A DNA stretch of 64,000 nucleotides, from positions 3,252,501 through 3,316,500 of the forward strand of contig CP041667.1 of NCBI GenBank assembly GCA_007361935.1, written 5' to 3'. The notes beneath the pieces were generated by a model, which worked only from the letters and a program-made list of their open reading frames with translations, was not told the DNA's origin and did no database searches. The translations under genes and the position numbers were made by a program. This document shows positions 34,045-43,398 of the stretch, piece after piece (the first letter of the stretch is position 1; every line of letters starts with the position of its first letter). The DNA is from Lachnospiraceae bacterium KGMB03038 (GTDB lineage Bacteria; Bacillota; Clostridia; Lachnospirales; Lachnospiraceae).

Positions 34045-37000
34045 CTCTTCGAATTCCTGAATCGAGATATGCCGTTTATCGGGATTTGCGTACACGAAGG
34101 TCTTATCTACATTCTCCAGATAGTTCTGGATCTTATCGTTGGTAGCGCTAATGATCGCCTGGAACCCCAGCCCCCGGATCAAGGATATACAGCTTGCCAC
34201 TTTTTCTCCATCCATTTTGGAGAAGGCTTCATCCAGTACCACCAGCCGGATCGTTGGCTTCCGGTGTACTTTGGGCGACAAGTTGATCCGGTAGATCTGG
34301 GCGAAGCTTGCCAGCAGCGCCACGTACAGTGGATTCTGTCCCTCTCCCCCGGAGTTTTTCTTGATCATCTTCCCAAGTCCTATGGTCATATCTTTCTCAC
34401 CCTGGATGATCTGCTGCATGTCAAAGGAAAGATAGGTCCGGTAGTCCGCGTATTTCTCCATATTCCGCTTTGCCTCTTCCATCTCTTCTTTCGACGCGTT
34501 TTCCGGCGGAATAAAAATCTGGATCAATTCGTTCATCATCTCGCCGTACTGCCCTTCATGTTCCATCGTAAACAGATTCATCTGGTGGTCCATCCGGTTC
34601 CCCAGCTCGGAAGGCTGGATCTGCAGGGCGTCATCCATGAACATTTTATAATACCTTCCGTCCGCCCCTTTATTTCTGCCGATCACAAACTGATACCGGT
34701 CTTTTCCAAAATCCAGCCGGCTTAGTATCCGGTTCAGTTCGTCTTTTCGCTGCAATGCCTCCCGGATGGCGCTGCGGATCTTGAAAATAAAATCGTCTTT
34801 GAAATGCTCTACCGCGGAACGGGCCTGCTCTTTGGCCGCCTCCCGGTATTCTTCCAGCTCCCCGCAGCTAAGATCTTCCAGCAGTTTATCGTAAGGCCCA
34901 TTCTCCCGGATCGTGGTGGAAAACGTCCGGTTTGGATAACTGCGGATGTAGTTTCCACGCTCTTCCACCAACTGCCGGTAGGATTCCTCCTCCTTTTGCC
35001 GCAAACCTTCCAGCTCCGCCTGCTTCTGCTTCTTCAGGTATTCGTAATTCCTGGATTTCCGTGAGTTCAGATATTCCTGGAACTCTCCCTCCCACGTCTG
35101 TTCTCCATCTTCTTCCAGTTCTTTTTCTTTCCCGGCAAGCTGTTCCTCTGCCTCCAGGATCTCTTCCCTGAAATGTTTGATCGCTCCCCGGCTGCTCCAA
35201 ATACTTTCTTGAAGTCTCTCTCCCAGTCCTTTCTTTTCTTCCTGCTGCCGCAATAGCTCCTTTTTGCGCTCTTCCCATTGATTGACGGAAACTTCCCTTA
35301 ACTCTTCCATCTCCTGGATCAGCTTTTCTTTCCGTTTCCGTTTGCCGGACAGTTCTTTGCAGTCCGCCATCCAGCCCAGATAATCCTCCGCCGGCTGGGT
35401 CAGGCCCTCCAGTTCCATCAGCCGCCGCACTTCTTCCAGCAGCTCCTGGATGGGAAGCCTTTCCTCCTGCAGTTTTTCCCGCCGCTTTTCAAGCCGCCGG
35501 ATCCGCTGGCGCATACTGGTCTCGCCAATATAAGCCCTGCTGGTATAATTCTCCGGGTTCATGTGCTGCAGACGGAATCCTGAATACAGCATACAATCCG
35601 GCGTCACGCCGATCTTCTGCTGCCGCAGTTCGCTGATGGTCTCACACTTGATCACATTTCCAAGCAGGAAATCTATATAGGCCCGCACGTAAGGCTCCCT
35701 GGCCTTCACTTCTTCGGCCAGCGCCCCTTCCCGGACTGTGTATTCCCCCTCTAAGACTTTCTCCGTATCCAGCACTGCCGCCCGGCAGAATTTCTTCCGA
35801 TCCATATCCTGGTAAATGTCCATGGCCATCTTCGCATAGGCTGGTTCCACCACCAGCAGCAGTTTGTTATTGCCAAGATACCCTTCCACCGCGTTGTGCC
35901 ACCGCTCGTCCCGGATATCCAGAAGGTCCGCCAGGATCTGCACATTCACAAATCTGCCGCAGTTCTCGTGGAGCCGGCGGCGCAGTTCATATCTGGCTTC
36001 TTCCAGCTCTCTGGGATATGCCTTGCTTCCCTTCTTAAGTTCCTCTAATTCTTCTTTTGTCTCTTTTTCTTCCCGCTTGATCCTTCGAAGGTCTCCGGCC
36101 GCTTCCTGACGCTGCTCCTCTAATTCCCTGCGGATCTCCTGAAGGCTTTCCTGGAGCCGTACAAGTTCCTCCGGAGAAATATTTCCCTGGACGAACTTCT
36201 TGATATCCCACAAGGTCTGGTTGGAAGGACTGTCTGTTTCCTTCCATGCCTCCAGCCGCCGGGCCGTCTGGTCCCACCGCCCTTTGCTGGTCTCCAGCCG
36301 CTGGATGGTCTCGTTCAATGCGGCAAGCTCCGTCTCCATCCGGGAATAACCGCTGTCCGCGATCTTCACCAGGATTTCCTCATACTCTTTCTGCAGCTCC
36401 TGCTGTTCCTGGGCAAGCTGTTCTAACTGCCTCTCCTGCTCTTTGGCTCCTTCTTCCCGGTTCTTCATTTTGTCCCTGCACTCTTGGATCTTCTCCGTCA
36501 ACTGCAGGATTTCCAAACGGGTCACCTGATAAGCGCCGGACCTGGCCTCTCTTCCCATGGCTTCGTAGGCGTCATAAATTTCCCTGATTTTCCGCAGCTT
36601 CTCCACTTCTGCCAGGGTTTCCTCGATCCGGGCGCGCATCCTGCCGTACTGCATGACGCTTTCCTGCAGATCTTCAATGTGGATGTCCTGCTCCATGCAA
36701 ATATATTCCTTGACGAATTCTTCCAGTTTAATGTTCATCCGGAAGGGAATGGCCCGCTTAAAAAGCCGGGGGAATTTCTCCATGTCCAGTCCGCCCAGAT
36801 AAACGTCATAAAGCTGGCGGCGGAACCGCTCATTGCTGGGGCCGCAGTAATATCGCTCCGGCGGCAGCATCCGCTGGAAATATTCTTTTAATTCCGCCGT
36901 ACTTAAAACCCGCTTTTCTCCCCGGTAATGGTTGTCCAAAATCCCGCCGGCATGCCAGAAGAAAAGCCGGCTCACCTCATTGGTCGCCGTCTCCACATCA

Positions 37001-37368
37001 AAGACCACGCCCACACATTCTTTCTCTCCGGTACCGCTGTGGGTGAATTCCAGCACAATGGTACTGGAGAAATTCTGATTCCGCAGATACTGGGATTCAT
37101 TGTTGTCGCTGATATTGACCATGCCCCGCAGATATTCGATCAATGTCCGGTCAGAATCATCGGCGGCCGCCTTATTAAAGAATCCCCGCCCGTCAGTATT
37201 GGCATACAGCACGATCTGAAGGGCATCGATCACCGTGGATTTCCCGCTTCCTGAATGTCCGGTGAAGAAATTCACCCCTTCGCTGAAAGACAGAACCTTC
37301 CGGTTAATATAATGCCAGTTATTCAGGCAGATCTTCGATAGTATTTTGAATGGCTGTTTCGTCTCCAC
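34024..37368 (-). CDS. jetC: Wadjet defence protein JetC (SMC-like ATPase)
   Basis: A 1114-residue SMC/MukB-like ATPase. N-terminal Walker A GHSGSGKST (37-45); long Glu/Lys/Arg-rich coiled coils from about 250 to 830, interrupted by a hinge-like globular part around 450-620; C-terminal signature NSGGEGQ and Walker B RLVVLDEAFSKMD. It is the motor that loads on and extrudes plasmid DNA with JetA and JetB. The start is GTG at 37368 with GAGGAGG, overlapping jetB by 50 bp. The tail reads EELGPGDF because repeat copy 8 supplies the stop. All ATPase motifs are intact, so function is probably kept. Confidence 0.93.
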   Translation of the reverse strand: METKQPFKILSKICLNNWHYINRKVLSFSEGVNFFTGHSGSGKSTVIDALQIVLYANTDGRGFFNKAAADDSDRTLIEYLRGMVNISDNNESQYLRNQNFSSTIVLEFTHSGTGEKECVGVVFDVETATNEVSRLFFWHAGGILDNHYRGEKRVLSTAELKEYFQRMLPPERYYCGPSNERFRRQLYDVYLGGLDMEKFPRLFKRAIPFRMNIKLEEFVKEYICMEQDIHIEDLQESVMQYGRMRARIEETLAEVEKLRKIREIYDAYEAMGREARSGAYQVTRLEILQLTEKIQECRDKMKNREEGAKEQERQLEQLAQEQQELQKEYEEILVKIADSGYSRMETELAALNETIQRLETSKGRWDQTARRLEAWKETDSPSNQTLWDIKKFVQGNISPEELVRLQESLQEIRRELEEQRQEAAGDLRRIKREEKETKEELEELKKGSKAYPRELEEARYELRRRLHENCGRFVNVQILADLLDIRDERWHNAVEGYLGNNKLLLVVEPAYAKMAMDIYQDMDRKKFCRAAVLDTEKVLEGEYTVREGALAEEVKAREPYVRAYIDFLLGNVIKCETISELRQQKIGVTPDCMLYSGFRLQHMNPENYTSRAYIGETSMRQRIRRLEKRREKLQEERLPIQELLEEVRRLMELEGLTQPAEDYLGWMADCKELSGKRKRKEKLIQEMEELREVSVNQWEERKKELLRQQEEKKGLGERLQESIWSSRGAIKHFREEILEAEEQLAGKEKELEEDGEQTWEGEFQEYLNSRKSRNYEYLKKQKQAELEGLRQKEEESYRQLVEERGNYIRSYPNRTFSTTIRENGPYDKLLEDLSCGELEEYREAAKEQARSAVEHFKDDFIFKIRSAIREALQRKDELNRILSRLDFGKDRYQFVIGRNKGADGRYYKMFMDDALQIQPSELGNRMDHQMNLFTMEHEGQYGEMMNELIQIFIPPENASKEEMEEAKRNMEKYADYRTYLSFDMQQIIQGEKDMTIGLGKMIKKNSGGEGQNPLYVALLASFAQIYRINLSPKVHRKPTIRLVVLDEAFSKMDGEKVASCISLIRGLGFQAIISATNDKIQNYLENVDKTFVYANPDKRHISIQEFEELGPGDF

Positions 37369-37963
37369 TTTGTTCCTCCTCGTTAAATGTATCCAAAAGC
37401 TGCCGGATGTCGTCTCCCTGCAGGACCGCGTGGATGCAGGGATAGATGACCAGCCTGGTATGCTCGTTCAATTCTTCCAGCACGTCCAGCGGCTCAATGA
37501 TCTGGTATTTCTTCAGAAGCGCGATGGTCCGCCGCATCTCTGTAGGCGAGGGCAGGCTTTTCAGCACGCCGAAACTGCCTGCTTTGCCATTGACCGCTCC
37601 CAGCGTGGTGACCACATGGCTGCTGGAAGAGGCGGCGGCCATCTGTTCGTCATATAAGATCTTCATCACCAGAAGATAGATGGTCGTAAGCCTGGGCAGC
37701 TTCTCTCCCCAGAGCTGTTCTCCCTGGATGTAGAAAATCCCCATATGTACGTTTTCTCTCAGCTCGATCCCCGCCACGGCAAAGTACATCCTCAGAAACT
37801 CCAAATGTTTCGCGCAGGTCCGGTATTCTCTGGTATACTGCATCCGCCCGGCCCTGCGGTCAAATTTCCGTTCCAAAAGAAAAGTCTGGCGGTAAAGTGT
37901 CTGGATCACCTCCGTGATCTCTTCTTGTTCTTCCTGGGTCCGTTCTTCAAAATATTCTATCAT
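37319..37963 (-). CDS. jetB: Wadjet defence protein JetB (DUF4194, MukE-like)
   Basis: A 214-residue winged-helix-type protein matching DUF4194. A helix-rich N-terminus (EEITEVIQTLYRQTFLLERK) precedes repeated short strands and helices (GSFGVLKSLPSPTEMRRTIA). It is the MukE-like clamp subunit bridging JetA and JetC. It overlaps jetA by four bases and jetC by 50, implying translational coupling. The C-terminal acidic tail (NEEEQSGDETAIQNTIEDLPE region) lies within the jetC overlap. Confidence 0.88.
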   Translation of the reverse strand: MIEYFEERTQEEQEEITEVIQTLYRQTFLLERKFDRRAGRMQYTREYRTCAKHLEFLRMYFAVAGIELRENVHMGIFYIQGEQLWGEKLPRLTTIYLLVMKILYDEQMAAASSSSHVVTTLGAVNGKAGSFGVLKSLPSPTEMRRTIALLKKYQIIEPLDVLEELNEHTRLVIYPCIHAVLQGDDIRQLLDTFNEEEQSGDETAIQNTIEDLPE

Positions 37964-39321
37964 AACCGTTTCCTCACAAATTTCAGCGCCGGATACCGGT
38001 AAGGTCCCTGCTGGATCATCTCCGGTTCCTCTTCCAGTATCATATACCGGCTGTCTCTTCTGGTACTGTAATCGTAGGCCAGGATCAACTTCTCGAAGCT
38101 TTCTTCATCGGAAATATCCACCTTGGCCGCATCCATGATCTCATCTGTCATATGTTCCTCGATAAACGCCTCGATCTGCTCTGTGCTGTATCGGGTATGG
38201 ATCCGGTTCAGCCGCAGGATCGCCTCCTTGGAAAGGTCTTGTTCTTCTTCCTCCAAAGCCATCTGGCTGATAAAGTCCTTTCTGGGCTTCCGCCGTTTAT
38301 AGAGAGACCTCTCAGATAGGATTTCCAGCAGAGACAGGTTGATCTTCTCCGAGGTCTTCTTGAGCAAAGCTTCTCCCCTGCCGCCTTGAGACATCTGATT
38401 TAAAAGCTGGACAACCAGCCCTCTGGTGTCTGACTCCTGGCTCAGCAGATAATTCAGCCGGGTGACCGTAGCCCGCACATACTTGGTGTGCTCCCGGTCC
38501 ATGTTGGAGATCCTATGCTCAATGTCGTCAAACCCTCTCTCGATCTGGTCGAGAAGATCCAGCACATCTTCCTCCACATCCCCCATCATCCGGGAACGTT
38601 CCCGGACCAGCTCGATCCATTCCTCATCTTCCCGCATCTCCCGCAGACATTTTTTAATGTCCATCTTATAAATATAGAAGTTATCCGAGGTTTTCAAAAT
38701 GTGGTACTTCTTGCGCACGATCTCTTCGACATAACCGTTCAGGTGTTCTTTTAACAGATCTCCGTAGAACTCCTGGTCCAGAAGCCGGCCAAAAAAGCGG
38801 TCCATATTGTGGAGCATATCCTGCAGCGCTTTATTGAGCCTTCTGGTATTGACAAGCGCCGTGCGCAGCATGCTTAAGTTCACTCTGGAATCGTTCCGGA
38901 AGGAAAACAACGTGCCGTAGACATTCTGGATATAAACTTCAGTTTCCTCCATCCCCTCCGAACTCAGCCGTTCAAAGGCGTTGATAAAAACCGCCGAGTA
39001 ATCCGGGATCACAATGTTGGTCACCAGGGTGTGATAATCCTCGATCCGCTTTAACCAGCCGGTCTTCAGCAGCCAGTTTAAAATCCGGGATGCCGGCGTT
39101 TCCAGCATATCGAAATCGGTTTCTGTCTCCTCCCACTTCAGTTCGAACTGTTTCCTGACGTTCCGGTCGCTCAGTACCTGGATACAGGTTTCTTTGGTGA
39201 GAAAATAATTATTATATTGGTATTCTTCACTGATGCACAAAAGAGCGTCAATGTATGTCTCCCGGTTTATGGAACGAAACAAACTCCAGAATGTATCCGG
39301 GATCTCTTGGCGAAGCTGCAT
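37960..39321 (-). CDS. jetA: Wadjet defence protein JetA (MukF/kleisin-like)
   Basis: A 453-residue, mainly helical protein. The N-terminal winged-helix-like part (IPDTFWSLFRSINRETYIDAL) and long middle helices fit the kleisin role of JetA. The sequence looks to me like the DUF5716-type JetA, which would make this a type II Wadjet; a profile search is needed to be sure of the type. AGGAG precedes the start. First gene of the operon. About 60 bp separate it from the unrelated reductase gene upstream, which runs the same way. Confidence 0.85.
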   Translation of the reverse strand: MQLRQEIPDTFWSLFRSINRETYIDALLCISEEYQYNNYFLTKETCIQVLSDRNVRKQFELKWEETETDFDMLETPASRILNWLLKTGWLKRIEDYHTLVTNIVIPDYSAVFINAFERLSSEGMEETEVYIQNVYGTLFSFRNDSRVNLSMLRTALVNTRRLNKALQDMLHNMDRFFGRLLDQEFYGDLLKEHLNGYVEEIVRKKYHILKTSDNFYIYKMDIKKCLREMREDEEWIELVRERSRMMGDVEEDVLDLLDQIERGFDDIEHRISNMDREHTKYVRATVTRLNYLLSQESDTRGLVVQLLNQMSQGGRGEALLKKTSEKINLSLLEILSERSLYKRRKPRKDFISQMALEEEEQDLSKEAILRLNRIHTRYSTEQIEAFIEEHMTDEIMDAAKVDISDEESFEKLILAYDYSTRRDSRYMILEEEPEMIQQGPYRYPALKFVRKRL

Positions 39322-39384
39322 GTATGCTGTTCACTCCTATCCTTTTATCTGCGTGTTAAAATCTGTATATTAAAATCCTGCGTA

Positions 39385-39930
39385 TTAATATCTATGTGTG
39401 TAAACCAGCTCGGTGATTCCATTATACGTTTGGGCGCGGAGCAATTGCAGCGGAATTTCTGCCGCCTCTCCTTCCAAATCCTCTTGAAACAAACGGATTC
39501 CGCCCCCTAAGATCATCGGGATCACCGAAATGTGATATTCGTCGATCAGGTCTGCTTTCACCAGGGGCTGGATAATGTCTGCTCCTCCGCAGATCCAGAT
39601 ATTTTTTCCCGGTTTCTCTTTCAGATCCCGGACCAGTTCCCGGGGCGGCTGATGGGTGAAAATGATCTGGTCTGCGGAAGGTATCTCCCTGTGGGTGACC
39701 ACATAGCTTGTCAACCCTTCATATACCCATTCCTTTGGCGACAGCTCCGTCACGACTTGATGATAAGTCTTCCAGCCCATGACCACGGTATCAACATTTT
39801 TTATGAAAACCGAATAGGTATCCAGGACAGCGCCCTCCGGATCCTGGCCGCCAAGCCAAGACACCCCGCCATTTCGATCTCCAATATAGCCGTCCAGGCT
39901 CATAGCGATAAATAAAACAACCTTTCTCAT
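39385..39930 (-). CDS. Dihydrofolate reductase / RibD C-terminal-domain family protein
   Basis: A 181-residue reductase-fold protein. MSLDGYIGDRNGGVSWL, VVMGWKTYHQV and IWICGGADIIQPLVKADLIDEYHI are typical of the RibD_C/DHFR-like family (YyaP/YwjB type), which binds NADPH; substrates of these stand-alone members are mostly unknown. It overlaps the preceding DUF1989 gene by four bases. Third in a small operon with an XRE-type repressor. Not a housekeeping folA by sequence. Confidence 0.85.
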   Translation of the reverse strand: MRKVVLFIAMSLDGYIGDRNGGVSWLGGQDPEGAVLDTYSVFIKNVDTVVMGWKTYHQVVTELSPKEWVYEGLTSYVVTHREIPSADQIIFTHQPPRELVRDLKEKPGKNIWICGGADIIQPLVKADLIDEYHISVIPMILGGGIRLFQEDLEGEAAEIPLQLLRAQTYNGITELVYTHRY

Positions 39931-40449
39931 ACTGTTCCCTCTCCTGACCGCACCACTATTTTCACCGGTGTACAGGCCCCGTTATTGCACTTGCTTTCCG
40001 ACACGCTGCATGCGGCAATTCCCAAACGCATATGCATATCCGCCCTCAAGATGATCTGATCTCCCGGCTTGGAAACAGGCGGCTCTACCGAGATCCTTCC
40101 GGCGCTGTACAGTTTCGTATGCATGAAGAGATTGACCGGCTGGATGATCGGCCTTGCTTCTCCCAGACTGTGGTTGATATTGTCAAGACAGTTGGGATGG
40201 TCCTTTCCATTTTCGTAGAAGAAGTCGTACATTTCCGGACGGCAGCAGGGATGCAGAAGGTCATGCTCCCCCACCTCATCATAGAGGATCTCAAACATTT
40301 TCCGGTAGCGGTTCGAGTAAATCCCATCTCCCACCTTCAAACGCAGGGATTCATTGCAGTCAATGGTGACTCCCGTGGACAGAAATTTGTCCAGGCAGTA
40401 CCTCTATACAGATCCCGCTGCAGACATTTATGATATATTCTGCTTTCAT
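39927..40449 (-). pseudogene. DUF1989 (urea-carboxylase-associated) protein, frameshifted
   Basis: The C-terminal 137 codons (39927-40340 and a little upstream) match DUF1989: NESLRLKVGDGIYSNRYRKMF, VGEHDLLHPCC, HPNCLDNIN and PVNLFMH. The natural start is the ATG at 40449, directly after the HTH gene stop and preceded by GGGAGAAGG. It encodes MKAEYIINVCSGICIEVLPGQ and then hits a frame change near 40385. Dropping one A from the CAAATTT run rejoins the frames as PGQFLSTGVTIDCNESLRL. Span length (523 bp) is one over a multiple of three, as expected. Either a real inactivating slip or a sequencing error. Confidence 0.75.
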
Positions 40450-40674
40450 CTACCTTCTCCCTTCCGGCTGTGTGTCTCTGCTCTGTCCATGCATAAATAA
40501 TTCATCTACGGTGATTCCCAGCTCCTTTGCCAGTTGAAACGCAAGAGTCAGGGTGGGGTCGTATTTATTATTCTCGATGGCGTTCACCGTCTGCCGGACC
40601 ACTCCGCAGCGTTTTGCCAGTTGTTCCTGAGAGAATCCCAGTTCTTTTCGCTTTTCCCGAATTTTATTTTCCAT
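40450..40674 (-). CDS. XRE-family HTH transcriptional regulator
   Basis: A 74-residue protein, essentially one Cro/C1-type helix-turn-helix: IREKRKELGFSQEQLAKRCGVVRQTVNAIE, with recognition helix around 28-38, followed by LAFQLAKELGITVDELF. Start is 40674 or the ATG 12 bases upstream; GGGGA is the only nearby site. Its stop abuts the DUF1989 start, so it is the first gene of a three-gene operon it probably controls. Confidence 0.88.
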   Translation of the reverse strand: MENKIREKRKELGFSQEQLAKRCGVVRQTVNAIENNKYDPTLTLAFQLAKELGITVDELFMHGQSRDTQPEGRR

Positions 40675-40875
40675 AGTAGTCCCCATATTGCTTTTTATAA
40701 TAAAGCAGCATAGCGCCATAAATAATTGCTGCCAGCGTCAACAAATGTCAAATTCTTTTTACATTTCAACTGTAGATTAAAAAAAGAGAAATGTCAAGAA
40801 CTTTTGACATTTTTCTCGGATCTTTTCCCGGAATCTTTCCTTATTCTCCCAAAATCGCCTTTCTATCCCCTGCAG

Positions 40876-41397
40876 TCACAGCCCGCCCAGCGCCACGCTG
40901 GCTATAAGTCCCCCGGCGGTTGCCAAAAGGGCCCCGGCCAGTGTGTACCTGCTCTTCGTAACTTTTGCCGTCATAAAGTAAACACTCATGGTATAAAAAA
41001 TGGTCTCTGTGCAGCTCATACTGATGGACGCCACTTTCCCAATATAAGAATCCGTCCCATATTCCTTATAGAGATCCAGCAAAAGGCCGGCAGCTGCCGA
41101 GGACGAAAACATTTTTACCACGCTTAAGGGCACCAGCTCTGCCGGAAAGCCCAGAGGCTCCGTCAGACCTCCCGCGATCCTTGCCAGGAAATCCAGGAAG
41201 CCGGAAGCCCGCAGGATTCCCACCGCCACCATCAATCCCACCAGTGTGGGGATGAGTTTGATCACTGTGAAAAATCCACTTTTTGCTCCTGTGATGAACG
41301 TCTCATAAACTTCCACTTTCATCAAAAGTCCATAGCTGACAATCCCGAAGATCACTAAGGGAACGATCAGGTCGCTGACATACAATAAGATTTTCAT
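40876..41397 (-). CDS. spmB: Spore maturation protein B
   Basis: A 173-residue membrane protein with four to five hydrophobic segments of the nucleoside-recognition (Gate) domain. YETFITGAKSGFFTVIKLIPTLVGLMVAVGILRASG and YGTDSYIGKVASISMSCTETIFYTMSVYF align by eye with SpmB of Bacillus subtilis, needed with SpmA for spore-core dehydration and heat resistance. AGGGAGAG precedes the ATG at 41397. Its usual partner spmA lies 5 kb away on the other strand. Confidence 0.9.
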   Translation of the reverse strand: MKILLYVSDLIVPLVIFGIVSYGLLMKVEVYETFITGAKSGFFTVIKLIPTLVGLMVAVGILRASGFLDFLARIAGGLTEPLGFPAELVPLSVVKMFSSSAAAGLLLDLYKEYGTDSYIGKVASISMSCTETIFYTMSVYFMTAKVTKSRYTLAGALLATAGGLIASVALGGL

Positions 41398-41521
41398 TCC
41401 GCTCTCCCTTTTCTTTTTCAAAACCATACGATTCTATAAGTCTATAAGATCCTGGTTTTGACCTTGGTATCATTATATGTATGCCGCTTTCCCCTTATAT
41501 CCCCCTTTTCTTTTATCTCTG

Positions 41522-42343
41522 TCAGCTTCTGCCGCCCTCTGCCTCACAGCGGATCAAGTATTTTAATTTCTTTTCGTCCGCCGTCTTCTCCTGCTGTCCC
41601 CGCCTGCTTTTTTCATATTTTCTCCGTCCCAGTTTTTCCCTGGTTTCCTCCAAGATAGATATCCTCTCCTTTCTGCGTTCTCCTTTCATCCATCCCCTTT
41701 TCTCCAGATAATCCAAACGATCCTTTCCATATTGGGTAAGAAACGCTTCTGCCAGCACTTCTTTTCTCACATCTAAAAGTACGCTTTTGGCAGGAATACA
41801 ATCCAATGCCTGGAAGATTTCATCCGAGCCGTTTCCCGCGATCCGTCCCAGATACTGGAAATCCTTTTTCTTTCTTAAAATCCAGCCCATCATCTTGTCC
41901 GCCTCACAAGCAAAGCAGAGCTCCCATAAACGTTTTCTTCCCTCTTCCAATTCTATCGACTTCCTATATTTGTTTAAAATCACTTTCAAAAACAGTTTTT
42001 CCATTTTGCTTTCCGGAAAGGGAAAGATTCTTTCAGAAATTTCTTTTTCATATTTTAAAATATGCCGGAACATCTGCTCATCTTTGTACCGCAGTATCTT
42101 GCGGTAGACCCTGGTCCGTCTTTCTTCTGCCAGGATTCCTAAGATTCCCCTTTCCAGGAGATGGCAGGACAGCGTCTTCTGCTGGTGATCCAGCAGATAT
42201 TCCAAAATCTTTGTCCAGTCTTCCTCCTTATCCTTCTTTTTTAAATCTCGCTTCTTTAGTAAAGGGATCTGTTTTCCCAGAAGATCGAGCCTCTTGTTTT
42301 CAATCATCTCTTCTATGCTTATCTGATTTTCCTTTGCTTTCAT
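41522..42343 (-). CDS. Hypothetical basic protein
   Basis: A 273-residue, strongly basic, helix-rich soluble protein (many Lys/Arg/Glu, e.g. KKRDLKKKDKEED and a C-terminal tail of Arg and Lys). The frame is open for 87 codons further upstream, but the ATG at 42343 has GAGGT at fair spacing and fits the divergent gene better. No motif recognised; helical-repeat-like segments (YRKILRYKDEQMFRHILKYEKEI) hint at a protein- or nucleic-acid-binding scaffold, without proof. Confidence 0.6.
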   Translation of the reverse strand: MKAKENQISIEEMIENKRLDLLGKQIPLLKKRDLKKKDKEEDWTKILEYLLDHQQKTLSCHLLERGILGILAEERRTRVYRKILRYKDEQMFRHILKYEKEISERIFPFPESKMEKLFLKVILNKYRKSIELEEGRKRLWELCFACEADKMMGWILRKKKDFQYLGRIAGNGSDEIFQALDCIPAKSVLLDVRKEVLAEAFLTQYGKDRLDYLEKRGWMKGERRKERISILEETREKLGRRKYEKSRRGQQEKTADEKKLKYLIRCEAEGGRS

Positions 42344-42556
42344 ACGGATACCTCTGTAAGTAAATTTTGATATGGTTTGTTGGTTATCAGGTATCTTAAT
42401 CCTCTTTTTTAAACAGAAGTTAAATTCAAACCATCCTTTTTTGAAATATCTGTGAATTCTGACTTTGAAAACAGTTTCTTCACGATTCCATGTTATACTG
42501 TCCCAAAACCAAAGAGCAGTTTTATCGAAGAGCTTCGCTCTTACAGGAGGATTTCT

Positions 42557-43231
42557 ATGTTTCAGATCATCATTACAGACAGCAGCAGACCGCTCCGGCG
42601 TCATCTAGAACAATTACTTTCCAAAGCGGGATATCAATGTTATCCTGCCGCTTCCGCAAGAGAAACTTTATGTCTGTTGGAAGAAATTTCCGCGGATCTG
42701 ATCCTTATGGATATTTCGCTGCCGGATATGAATGGATATGAATTTATAAAGCTCCTTCGAAACTACTCAAGTGAATTGCCGATTCTGGTTCTCTCGGAGA
42801 ACTGCCTGCTTTCGAATATGAAACGCAGTTTTCTTGCCGGCGCCGACGACTTTATGGGGAAACCTGCGGCAGAAGAAGAACTGGTCCTTCGTATCCATGC
42901 CCTTCTCCGCCGCTTTCACAAGATTTCCAAGCCGTGTATCCGTGTAGGCTCTACTTGGCTGGACTCTAAAACCCTGACTGTAGGGAGAGAATCTCAAGTT
43001 CAGACACTTCCCCGGAAAGAATTTCAGCTTCTATATAAATTGCTCTCCTGCCCGGAGCAGATATTTACCAGGGGACAGCTTCTGGAAGAAATCTGGGGAC
43101 CCGCCACCAACTCCATGGAACCTACCGTCAGTGTCCACATCAACCGGCTGCGGAAACGATTTGCGCAGTCCCCGGACTTTCACATCCTGACCGTCAGAGG
43201 TTTGGGATATAAAGCAAGTCTCCGTGTCTGA
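42557..43231 (+). CDS. Orphan OmpR-family response regulator
   Basis: A 224-residue regulator started at the ATG at 42557 after AGGAGG. The receiver has phospho-acceptor Asp in LILMDISLPDMNG and a Lys in MGKPAAEEE; the first acidic pair is reduced to a single Asp (ITDSSRP). The C-terminal winged helix has LPRKEFQLLYKLLSCPEQIFTR and HINRLRKRF. No kinase is adjacent. It precedes a Ser-Asp-rich lipoprotein gene by 170 bp, a possible target. The altered acidic pocket means phosphorylation could be weak or absent. Confidence 0.85.
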   Translation: MFQIIITDSSRPLRRHLEQLLSKAGYQCYPAASARETLCLLEEISADLILMDISLPDMNGYEFIKLLRNYSSELPILVLSENCLLSNMKRSFLAGADDFMGKPAAEEELVLRIHALLRRFHKISKPCIRVGSTWLDSKTLTVGRESQVQTLPRKEFQLLYKLLSCPEQIFTRGQLLEEIWGPATNSMEPTVSVHINRLRKRFAQSPDFHILTVRGLGYKASLRV

Positions 43232-43398
43232 ACACACTTTTTCCTTCTTTTTTCCATAAAGTTATCACCCTCTGGACACAATTCTTCTGTATAGTTTGGT
43301 CTAACCGTTAAAACCAAAGGAGGTGGATCTGATCATATGATTGAATAAAAAGAAGAGCGGGAACTTTCAAAGATTTGTTGTGAAAGGAGTGTTGTAAC

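Noticed and set aside
33421..34725. 434-codon plus-strand frame opposite jetD/jetC
   Set aside because: It spans two real minus-strand genes and a repeat copy (AGGFLKIPRP), and has no initiation signals.
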